A model generated the notes under the pieces. It was not told the origin of the DNA. It was given only the letters and a program-made list of their open reading frames with translations, and did not search any database. This document shows, one piece after another, positions 14,680 through 21,830 of a stretch of DNA of 26,598 nt. The stretch is from JAAYAY01 sp964429355 (GTDB lineage Bacteria > Planctomycetota > Planctomycetia > Pirellulales > Thermoguttaceae). Position numbers and translations under genes: made by a program. The stretch lies in contig CAYSCH010000095.1 in assembly GCA_964429355.1 (NCBI GenBank), forward strand, positions 1 through 26,598. The letters run 5' to 3'. Numbering within the stretch: the first letter of the stretch is position 1; each line of letters starts with the position of its first letter.

Positions 14680-14806
14680 GGGCCTTGATCGTAACCTTGC
14701 CAAGTGCTAGCAGCCTGCCACCGCCGCAAACCCTCGAATTGCGGGAATTGCGACGGGAGACCCAAGCTAGCAGTGACAGCAGTTGGCAAGGTTACGATCA
14801 AGGCCC
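14680..14806. mobile_element. 127-bp MITE-like element with perfect 24-bp inverted repeats
   Basis: Positions 14680-14703 and 14783-14806 are exact reverse complements over 24 bp (left arm begins GGGCCTTGATCGTAACC). The 79-bp interior has two GCTAGCAG copies (14706-14713, 14766-14773), whose GCTAGC parts can extend the stem, and a 9-bp tandem repeat GAATTGCGG/GAATTGCGA (14736-14753). No coding capacity and no clear target-site duplication were seen. It could be a non-autonomous transposable element or a long-hairpin RNA. Confidence 0.6.
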
Positions 14807-14819
14807 GCGCACTTCTCTT

Positions 14820-14842
14820 AAACCATTTGGGGGTAATGGTTT
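14820..14842. terminator. Terminator-like hairpin downstream of the minus-strand operon
   Basis: AAACCATT (14820-14827) pairs with AATGGTTT (14835-14842) around TGGGGGT. It lies 65 bp beyond the STAS stop in the direction of minus-strand transcription, so it could end the GH63-PFK operon. The stem is AT-rich and the T-run is weak on both strands. Confidence 0.3.
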
Positions 14843-14907
14843 GAACGTTTTGTGCCTGCGGGCAGGTATCTGTGCATGGCCGGAGAGCTGAGTGTGCTCA
14901 CTCAACT

Positions 14908-15195
14908 TCATCCATCCGACCAACTCTCACCGCAGGCGTTGGTCGCAGACAAGGCGATAGGGTAGAGGTTCTGCGAGTCCCCCCGCAAGACCGATTTCTG
15001 CGAGCCTGGGCAGGTCCTGGGTGCCCTGAACCAAGCCCTGACGATATCCGACAGATCGACAATCGCGGACCGGCCCTGTGCGGCGGTTGCCGCGGAGAAG
15101 CTCTGTTCGATTGCCACGACTCCGGTCGTGTCCAGCCGTCCGGTGAGCACGATATGGGTGATCTCGTCGTCGCGGTCGAGTATCGTCATCTTCAT
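14908..15195 (-). pseudogene. STAS-domain (anti-sigma antagonist-like) gene, C-terminal half lost
   Basis: The frame starts with an ATG at 15195 and a good ribosome site (AGGAG, 8 bases upstream), and encodes 95 residues. The first ~51 look like a STAS domain of the SpoIIAA/RsbV type: MKMTILDRDDEITHIVLTGR, then LDTTGVVAIEQ and AIVDLSDI. The family then normally has a short strand and an SSAGLR-like loop with the phosphorylated Ser. Here the reading becomes RAWFRAPRTCPGSQKSVLRG, and neither other frame recovers STAS sequence. I infer a 3' replacement or deletion rather than a simple frameshift. It follows PFK by 86 bp on the same strand. A SpoIIE-type phosphatase, the usual STAS partner, lies about 11 kb away at the right edge, with no proven link. 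Confidence 0.5.
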
Positions 15196-15281
15196 GTTTC
15201 GGCTCCTGACCTGATCGATTGAATGTGCCAACGGCCGTTCCACATTGTGTCAACAACTCACTGAGGGCTTTCGCGTATCAC

Positions 15282-16364
15282 TCAATCCCCAAGGCTGATT
15301 CCCAGGGCCCGAGCCGTGCGAGTGAAGCCGCCGGTCAGGGGGACCGTCTTCAAGCGCCCGACAGCCTCGGTGATCTTCACGGCAGCCACTTGAGAACCAT
15401 GGTATGCCACCATTTCGCCATATCTGCCCGCAGCGATCAGTTCCACGGCTTCGGCACCGAAGATGGAGCAGAGGGCGCGGTCGAAGTTGGTGGGGCATCC
15501 GCCGCGCTGCAGATGCCCGAGGACGCAGGCGCGGGCCTCCTTGCCGGTGCGCTTCTCAGTTTCTGCGGCCACGACAGCGGCGATTCCGCCCAGCCGGGCC
15601 TCGCGATTGGCAACCTGGTCGGCTGCGGTGATGAAGTCTCCTCCCTTCTCTCGGGCACCCTCCGCAGCGATGATCAGGGTGAAGTGCTTGCCGGCCTGCT
15701 CACGCTCCTGGATCTTGCTGCAAATGCTTTCGTAGGTGAAGGGGATTTCCGGGATCAGAATCACATCGGCGCCGCCGGCGACTCCGGCGTAGAGGGCGAT
15801 CCAGCCCGCGTAACGGCCCATGACCTCCAAGACCATCACGCGCTTGTGGCTTTCGGCCGTGGTGTGGAGGCGGTCCAGTGCATCCGTCGCGCAGGCGACG
15901 GCCGAGTCGAAGCCGAAGGTCATCACGGTGCCTTCGAGGTCGTTATCGATGGTTTTCGGTACGCCCACGAGAGGAACGCCGCCCTCGAACAGTTGTTGGC
16001 CGATGCTCAGCGAACCATCGCCGCCGATCGTCACCAGGCCGCGGATGTTCAATGCCGCCATACCTGCCTTTACGCCGTCGATCAAATCCTGGGGCAGGCG
16101 TCGCGACTGGCCGTGGCCGACTTTAGCCGAGAAGCGGCCGCGATTGGCGGTGCCCAGGATGGTTCCACCGCGAGTGAGCAGCGAGCCGAGTTGCTGATAG
16201 TCGAGTGGGATGTACTGTTGCGGCTGGAGGATGCCCTCGTAGCCGCCCAGGAACCCGATGGTTTCCCAGCCGCGTTTGGCGGCTGCCTTGGCTACGGCAC
16301 GGATCACTGCATTCAGTCCAGGGCAATCGCCGCCGCCCGTTACGATACCGATACGTTCGCTCAT
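15282..16364 (-). CDS. pfkA: 6-phosphofructokinase, group III (ATP-type residues)
   Basis: This is a full-length protein of 360 residues. It phosphorylates fructose 6-phosphate in glycolysis. All PFK landmarks are present: GGGDCPGLNAVIR at 10-22, GTILGTANRG, IGGDGS at 113-118, VPKTIDND at 135-142 with the catalytic Asp140, GFDSAV, EVMGRYAGW and LGHLQRGG. The two positions that report the phosphoryl donor are Gly117 (E. coli Gly104) and Lys137 (E. coli Gly124). Gly with Lys is typical of ATP-using group III ('mixed') enzymes such as actinobacterial PFK, whereas PPi-using enzymes have Asp with Lys; ATP use is therefore predicted. E. coli-type allosteric control should not be assumed. A ribosome site AAAGGAA precedes the ATG, which lies 14 bp after the K+ channel gene. 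Confidence 0.95.
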   Translation of the reverse strand: MSERIGIVTGGGDCPGLNAVIRAVAKAAAKRGWETIGFLGGYEGILQPQQYIPLDYQQLGSLLTRGGTILGTANRGRFSAKVGHGQSRRLPQDLIDGVKAGMAALNIRGLVTIGGDGSLSIGQQLFEGGVPLVGVPKTIDNDLEGTVMTFGFDSAVACATDALDRLHTTAESHKRVMVLEVMGRYAGWIALYAGVAGGADVILIPEIPFTYESICSKIQEREQAGKHFTLIIAAEGAREKGGDFITAADQVANREARLGGIAAVVAAETEKRTGKEARACVLGHLQRGGCPTNFDRALCSIFGAEAVELIAAGRYGEMVAYHGSQVAAVKITEAVGRLKTVPLTGGFTRTARALGISLGD

Positions 16365-16378
16365 GGCGTTTCCTTTCG

Positions 16379-16855
16379 TTATTCAATCGTGATTCGATCC
16401 CGGGCCGCTTGCGCGACTTTGTATCCGACAAGCCCCGCCACGAGGACGGCGAGGTAGAACTGGCCGGCGACAGCCTCCATCCATGCCAGGGTTCGAACGA
16501 GCGGCTTGGTCGGAGTGATGTCGCCGTATCCTACGGTGGTCAAGGTGATGAAACTGTAGTAGCTCAGGTCGCCGCGGCTTGGCTGCACGTTTGCCGTGTC
16601 GGCAGCCGCTTGCGCCGGCACGGAAAAGGAACCCTGGGAAGTTGTCTCCACTGCGAGGTACAACAGGCTCCAGATGATTCCGAGAAGCAGGTAGCCGCAG
16701 ACTGCGCCAAACAAGGTATCTCCATACGGTCGCACGAGGAAACCCGATTCGAAATAGGGCCCCAAAGTAATGATGTCGCTCATCGTCAGTCGACCGGCGA
16801 ACAGCCGTTCGATGATCTGTGGCTGGTTATCCCGGATGGCCACATTCATCAACAC
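16379..16855 (-). CDS. Two-helix potassium channel (ion_trans_2 type)
   Basis: This 158-residue inner-membrane protein has the architecture helix - pore loop - helix. The first membrane helix is LFGAVCGYLLLGIIWSLLYL, the pore/selectivity filter is SYYSFITLTTVGYGDITP (TVGYGD is the K+ signature), and the last helix is GQFYLAVLVAGLVGYKVAQA. Many bacterial relatives carry extra N-terminal membrane segments; here only a ~45-residue polar region (MLMNVAIRDNQPQII onward) precedes the first helix, and no C-terminal RCK/TrkA domain is present. It should form tetramers. The start is a GTG at 16855 with GAGGAG six bases upstream; an ATG at 16849 is equally possible. The start lies 15 bp after the GH13 stop, so it belongs to that operon. 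Confidence 0.88.
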   Translation of the reverse strand: MLMNVAIRDNQPQIIERLFAGRLTMSDIITLGPYFESGFLVRPYGDTLFGAVCGYLLLGIIWSLLYLAVETTSQGSFSVPAQAAADTANVQPSRGDLSYYSFITLTTVGYGDITPTKPLVRTLAWMEAVAGQFYLAVLVAGLVGYKVAQAARDRITIE

Positions 16856-16870
16856 GTGCGTCTCCTCTTT

Positions 16871-18355
16871 TCACGACAAGTTCGTCACCGAGTAGACCGC
16901 CGCTTGCCAGGGGGCCATGTCGAGGAACAGGCCGCGGGATTGCAGCTCGTTGCCGTCTCGGATGTAGACGGCGGGACTCAGTTGATCCTCGAGTCGCCAC
17001 TGACTGCCGGCCAGATCCGCAAACGGGAGGTGGACATAACACTGGCTCTGGTTCGGGGCGTAGCTTACGGCTGCCAGCAATCGCTCGTCTTCAGGACCCT
17101 GCCAGGCGAAGGCTACAAAGCACTCCGACGTCCAGTTTCCTTCCCAGGCCGGCACACACTCGAGCAGTTGCCACCGGCCGTCACGCACCACAGGCTGGTG
17201 AAGAATGGCGAGCAGCCGCTCGTAGAACTGTTTCAGTTCGGTATGGATTGGTTCGCCAGGTCCGCGACCCAAGTGCGGAGAGATGCGTTTCTTGTGGCCT
17301 TCGAATTGGCCCTGGTGAAAGAACCGGAGGCCGGGGGACAGGAAGGTGATTGTTGCCGCAGCTTGATGGGTCGCTTGTGCGAACGTTGCAGCGGCCCGGG
17401 GTTCGTCGTGATTCTCCAGAAACCGGGCCATTTTGTTCTGATAATCGAGCCCGGCGTAGAGATGCTCGCGCACTGGCCGGGCATGGCCCTCGCGCAGGCG
17501 GTCGTAGAGCCGTTTGTCGTAAGTGTAATCAAACCCCTGCTGCTGCAAGGTCCATTCCAGGTCCCAGTAGACTTCGGCCATGAAGCAGAAGCCCGGAACC
17601 TGCTCGCGTACGCACTGGGTGGCCTTTGGCCAGAAGGGTTGGCGAGGTATGCCCCAGGTCCGCTGGAAGACCTCCGGCAGAACCAGCATGGCCATGTCGC
17701 AGCGGAGGCCGTCGCATTGTCCGGCGATCCTGCAAAGCTCGCCGATCATGGCTTCCTGGGTGGCCGGGTTGCCATAGTTCAATTGCAGCGTGTCCGGCCA
17801 GCCGGGAAAGTACGGATCGCGCCCGTGGGCCAACAAGAGCTCGCCCTGCTTACGTTTGGCCCACGTGAAATTCTGCGGTGCTCGCGCGAGGTCTGGTTCC
17901 GTACCGGGAATGTAGTATTCCGGATGGTCTTCCACCCACGGATGATCCAGTCCGCTGTGATTGGGCACGAAGTCCAAGAGCAATCGCAGGCCGCGTTTGC
18001 TGAGACGTTTGCGTAGACGTGCCAGCGCGGCATCGCCACCCAGGCTGCGGTGTACTTTGTAGCCGGTGATAGCGAAACCGGAGCCGGGAATGTCGTCGTC
18101 GCACAGGTCGGGCAGGGTCTCCTGGAACTCCCTGCGCCACTCAGGATTGCTGCGCGAGATCCGCTGCCCTGCGGGGCCGGTTTGCCAGACGCTCAGGAGC
18201 CAGACAAGATCAAATCCCAGCTCAGCCAGACGGTCGAGTTCGGCGTCGGGAATGTCGTCGAGAGTCGCCGGTCGGCCGAGCTGCCGGGACAAGTCGGTCA
18301 GCCAGACGCGGGTGTTGATCTGATAGAGCGAAGGATCGACGGGCAGAGTTTTCAT
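16871..18355 (-). CDS. GH13 alpha-amylase-family enzyme
   Basis: This is a 494-residue protein without a signal peptide, hence probably cytoplasmic. The four GH13 conserved regions are present in order: I DFVPNH (128-133), II GLRCDMAML with the nucleophile Asp220, III FMAEVYW with the acid/base Glu261, and IV FLENHDEPR with His316-Asp317. A C-terminal beta domain follows (about 400-494). The size and absence of an export signal suggest an enzyme acting on small intracellular alpha-glucosides (hydrolase, phosphorylase or transglycosidase) rather than a secreted amylase; I cannot assign the subfamily. Its ATG overlaps the stop of the upstream GH63-type gene in an ATGA, indicating translational coupling and probably a joint pathway. 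Confidence 0.92.
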   Translation of the reverse strand: MKTLPVDPSLYQINTRVWLTDLSRQLGRPATLDDIPDAELDRLAELGFDLVWLLSVWQTGPAGQRISRSNPEWRREFQETLPDLCDDDIPGSGFAITGYKVHRSLGGDAALARLRKRLSKRGLRLLLDFVPNHSGLDHPWVEDHPEYYIPGTEPDLARAPQNFTWAKRKQGELLLAHGRDPYFPGWPDTLQLNYGNPATQEAMIGELCRIAGQCDGLRCDMAMLVLPEVFQRTWGIPRQPFWPKATQCVREQVPGFCFMAEVYWDLEWTLQQQGFDYTYDKRLYDRLREGHARPVREHLYAGLDYQNKMARFLENHDEPRAAATFAQATHQAAATITFLSPGLRFFHQGQFEGHKKRISPHLGRGPGEPIHTELKQFYERLLAILHQPVVRDGRWQLLECVPAWEGNWTSECFVAFAWQGPEDERLLAAVSYAPNQSQCYVHLPFADLAGSQWRLEDQLSPAVYIRDGNELQSRGLFLDMAPWQAAVYSVTNLS

Positions 18356-21115
18356 TTTGTCACCTCACCTTCCGGCTTCCCACGGTCAAAGCCCGCACTC
18401 TTGCCGATGTCAATCGCCCTCTCCGGATCGAGTAGTCCAAAGAGCTGGATCAGTTTGGCAACCACGCCTGTCCAGCCGGTCTGGTGGCTGGCGCCCAGCC
18501 CCGCGCCGATGTCGCCGTGGAAATACTCGTAGAAGAGAATGTGGTCGCGCCAGTGGGGGTCGGTCTGAAACTTCTCGGTACCACCGTACACTGCCCGCCG
18601 GCCGCGCTGATCACGGAGGAAGATCCGCGTGAGCCGGTCGGAGATTTCCTTGGCTACCTCGTAGAGGTTCATCAAGTTGCCTGAACCGGTTGGGCACTCG
18701 ATCTTGAAGTTGTCGCCGTAGTACAGGTAGAAGTTCAGCAGGGCCCTGATGATCATGGCATTCACCGGCATCCAGATAGGCCCCCTCCAGTTGGAGTTGC
18801 CGCCGAACATGCCGGTGTTGGACTCTGCAGGCAGATAGTCCACACGGTACTCCTGGCCGCCGGTGTGGNNNNNNNNNNAAGACGTAGGGGTGCTGCTCGT
18901 GGAATTTCGAGATGGACCGGATACCATAGGGGCTCAGGAACTCGTTTTCATCGAGCATCTTCGACAGAATCCGGCGCAGGCGATCCGGGTTGACCAGGGC
19001 CATGATGCCCCGCTCCGCTACGCCAAAGTGACCTGGACCCGTAGGATGGATCGATTCCAGGAGCTCAGGCATCTGGCGCACGCGGGCCAGCATCGCGGCC
19101 GCTGCCTGCGGGACTCGCTCGCGCTGCCATTTCTCGATCACCGTCGTGGCGCAGAGGGGCAGGAGGCCCACCATCGAGCGCACCTTGAGCCGAGTGGAGC
19201 TGCCATCAGGGAGCCGCAAGAGGTCGTAGTAGAACCCGTCCTTCTCGTCCCACATGCCGTCCTGCCCGGGCTTGTTCATGGCCGCAGCGATATACAGAAA
19301 ATGCTCCACGAACTTGAGGACCATGTCCTCGTAGCTGGGGTCATGGACGGCAAGTTCCCCGGCAAGCTCGAGCATGTTCTGCGTGAACAGCGCCATCCAT
19401 GCAGTGCCGTCCGCCTGCTCGAGGTAGCCCCCGGTCGGCAGCGGGGCGCTACGGTCGAAAACACCGATGTTGTCGAGGCCGAGAAAGCCGCCTTCGAAGA
19501 CGTTCTTCCCGAACCGGTCCTTGCGGTTCACCCACCAATTGAAGTTCAGTGCGAGCTTGTTAAACGTCGACTTGAGGAACTCGATATCGGCCTGGCCGCG
19601 AAGGGCCTGCTCGGTGCGAGTCAGGAACAGGGTCGCCCAGGCGTGAACCGGCGGGTTCACGTCGCTGAAGTTCCACTCGTAGGCAGGAATCTGGCCGCTG
19701 GGATGGAGGTACAGCCCGCGGAGCATCAACTTCAGTTGCCGCTTGGCGAAGTCGGGGTCCACGATGGAGATCGGTAGTGTGTGGAAGGCCAGGTCCCAGG
19801 CGGCGTACCAGGGGTACTCCCACTTGTCGGGCATGGAGATGATGTCGTCGTTGATCATGTGGAACCACTCTCGGTTCCGGAAATCGCGGCTGCCGTGATG
19901 GAGGGGGTGAGCGTTGTGCTCGTCCAACCACGCATCACCGTCCCAGTAGTAATACTGCTTGGACCAAAGCATGCCGGCAATCGCCTGACGCATCACATTG
20001 GCCGCATTCGGGGAGACCGACGGCGGCGTCACCGATTTGTAGAAATCATCCGCCTCCCGCAGCCGGGCGGTGAAGGTCTCGCCGAAGTCTCGCCCGAAGG
20101 GGACGGAGTTCCGTTTGGCCCGCGTCGGCGGTTCGGCGGGGGCCTGGGCGGTGAGACGCAGCCGCACCGTCGCCGACTGGCCGGGGCCGATCGTCAGCCG
20201 GTAGTGCGCCGCGGCCTTGGTGCCTTGTCGCTCGGGGTTCACGGCATCGTGCTGCCCCTGGACGACATAGTTGTTGATGCCGTCCTTGAGATATGGGCCG
20301 TCGTCCGGGTAGTCGAGGTGGAGGCGAGCGTGGTTGGTTGAATTCTCGGTGAAAAGCAGTGGGGCATCGCCTTCACAGTAAAGATAGTAGGCGCCCAGGA
20401 CGGGGTGCACTGCGGCGATCGTACTCGTGCCCGCCGGTCCGTCGATCTGCCTGGCCAGCGGCTTCTCGGCCCGCCTGGTTATCCACGGCGCCCAGTCGTT
20501 GCGGAACCAGAGGGTCGGCAGCACGTGCAGTTCGGCCTCCTCTGCTCCGCGGTTGCAGGCAGTGATGCGGACCAGGATGTCCTCCGGCGACGCCTTGGCG
20601 TACTCCACGAACACGTCGAAGTAGCGGTCGTCATTGAAAACGCCCGTATCGAGAAGCTCGTATTCGAACTCGTTGCGGCTCCGTCGCCGGTTGGTCTCGA
20701 CCAGATCGGCGTAGGGATAGGCTGCCTGTGGGTACTTGTAGAGAAACTTCATGTACGAGTGGGTCGGCGTACTGTCGAGGTAGAAGTAGTACTCCTTGAC
20801 GTCCTCGCCGTGGTTGCCCTCGCTGTTGGTAAGCCCGAAGAGCCGCTCCTTAAGGATCGCATCCTTGCCGTTCCACAGGGCCAGCGCGAAGCAGAGCCGC
20901 TGCTTGTCGTCAGAGATCCCTCCCAGGCCGTCCTCGCCCCAGCGATACGCTCGGGAGCGAGCCTGATCGTGGGTGAAGAAGTTCCAGGCATCCCCATTCT
21001 CGCTATAGTCCTCGCGCACGGTCCCCCATTGGCGTTCGCTGAGGTAAGGTCCCCACTTCTTCCAGGGAGCCTCTTGATCGCGGGTTTCGTCGAGTCGGAT
21101 CTGTTCTGCGGTCAT
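18352..21115 (-). CDS. GH63-type glucosidase (gene contains a 10-N assembly gap)
   Basis: The start is an ATG at 21115 with AGGTG five bases upstream. The protein begins MTAEQIRLDETRDQEAPWKK, has an N-terminal beta-rich domain (to about residue 370) and an (alpha/alpha)6 barrel of the MGH1/GH63 type. Landmarks are WYAAWDLAFHTLPI (candidate acid Asp), EWNFSDVNPP, SNTGMFGGNSNWRGPIWMPV and HILFYEYFHGDIGAGLGA (candidate base Glu). Characterised relatives hydrolyse alpha-glucosides such as mannosyl/glucosylglycerate or glucosyl-galactose; this large subtype is functionally unassigned to my knowledge. No signal peptide is seen. As printed, the frame changes at the Ns (18869-18878). Removing them gives one uninterrupted frame of 918 codons reading HPYVF-HTGG across the join, so the gene is probably intact (917 residues). 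The 3' end overlaps the GH13 gene by 4 bp. Confidence 0.9.
18869..18878. other. Assembly gap (10 Ns), probably zero missing bases
   Basis: Ten Ns interrupt the GH63-type gene. The flanks GTCTT and CCACACC (minus strand) join into GTC TTC CAC ACC when the Ns are dropped, preserving the frame and giving a natural family sequence. The true gap is therefore zero or a multiple of three bases. Confidence 0.8.
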
Positions 21116-21133
21116 GTTGCACCTGCATCTGCC

Positions 21134-21340
21134 TCAAAAAGGTAATCCGCGCATGTCTCGGTAATTTCCCGGCACAGGCTCAAGATCCGTCTCAGCCGTC
21201 GGATCGAATGGCTGGCGACGGTCCCAGGGGTCGTCGTCGGAGGGGATCGTCCAGAAGTTGCCCTCGGGATCCTGGACAATCCACTGCCGCCGGGGCCGGT
21301 CCACAAAAAGGGCTCCCCCTCGCTTCCGTGGCGTCGCCAT
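21134..21340 (-). CDS. Small conserved planctomycete-type protein (68 aa)
   Basis: This 68-residue soluble protein has a strong ribosome site (AAGGAG, about 7 bases before the ATG). The N-terminus is basic (MATPRKRGG). The core reads RQWIVQDPEGNFWTIPSDDD and the end LEPVPGNYRDMRGLPF. I recall similar short proteins ending in an EPVPG-(H/N)Y-x3-LGLPF-like motif from planctomycete genomes, with no known function. It lies 18 bp upstream of the GH63-type start on the same strand and is the likely first gene of the carbohydrate operon. The ribosome site and conserved-looking aromatic/proline motifs favour a real gene over a chance frame. Confidence 0.7.
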   Translation of the reverse strand: MATPRKRGGALFVDRPRRQWIVQDPEGNFWTIPSDDDPWDRRQPFDPTAETDLEPVPGNYRDMRGLPF

Positions 21341-21830
21341 ATTTCACTCCTTTCCAGCACGTATCCAAGCGGAATCATAGGTACCTGAGGGGCCTTCCAG
21401 TATCCCCCGTTAAGGTCAGCGGACGTTGTCGCCGCTCGCAACCTCCATACTTGTGGAAAGAGGCGGGAGTTCCGCATACCCAGGCGGTGCCTTGGAAAAT
21501 CCAGAATCTTGGAGATTCCTACGAAATATTGGAGTCTCGCTGCTCTGCGGGTGACTGCGTGACGAAAGGCAGTTCTGTCCGCGAAGTATCACTTTGGAGT
21601 GAGGATCACGACGCGTCCAACGAGCTTGTCGAAGCCTCGAACCAAACATCGATCCTACAACCGACATATCCTGCGAACTCTACGCCCCCATCAGCAGGGT
21701 TCCAATCATTTCGATGAACGGGCCGTTTGAGGTCGGTCGATACGCATCATAGAACCGTTGTTGTGAGAGCCTTGCCGTCATGCGGACGTTGCGTGTGCGT
21801 CTGCCGCGCTTTCGATAAGGATGTCGAAAC
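21341..21830. other. 490-bp divergent intergenic region
   Basis: This spacer should hold the promoter of the minus-strand GH63 operon and that of the plus-strand FadL-type gene. I see a small perfect hairpin, GAATCT/AGATTC (21504-21509/21513-21518), and the FadL ribosome site (AAGGA, 21817-21821). Short open frames here have no recognisable protein features, and no RNA gene is evident. Confidence 0.5.

Larger units (their letters stand above)
14232..14907. other. 676-bp repeat-rich non-coding spacer
   Basis: No reading frame here looks like a protein, and no tRNA or known RNA was found. The stretch holds, in order, a 25-bp tandem repeat, two GGTGGC/GCCACC hairpins, a G-rich tract, a 127-bp inverted-repeat element and a terminator-like hairpin. 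The GGTGGC or GCCACC hexamer occurs eight times between 14243 and 14722. It separates the plus-strand operon from the damaged STAS gene of the minus-strand operon. Confidence 0.75.

Noticed and set aside
14294..14891. Short plus-strand open frames within the repeat-rich spacer
   Set aside because: They run through tandem repeats, hairpins and the inverted-repeat element, have no ribosome sites, and translate into low-complexity sequence.
14232..14907. Possible CRISPR array, because of tandem 25-bp units
   Set aside because: The units are directly adjacent without spacers, there are only 2.3 copies, and no cas gene is nearby.
14927..15256. Frameshift rescue of the STAS gene in the other minus-strand frames
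   Set aside because: Neither alternative frame after the DLSDI point yields the expected STAS strands or Ser loop, so a simple one-base indel does not explain the break.
16205..18016. A 603-codon open frame on the plus strand across PFK, the K+ channel and GH13
   Set aside because: It crosses three well-supported minus-strand genes and their intergenic gaps, and its translation has no domain features.
18352..18927. A separate 191-codon gene downstream of the N-run
   Set aside because: It is the C-terminal part of the GH63-type gene; dropping the Ns fuses it in frame with the upstream part.
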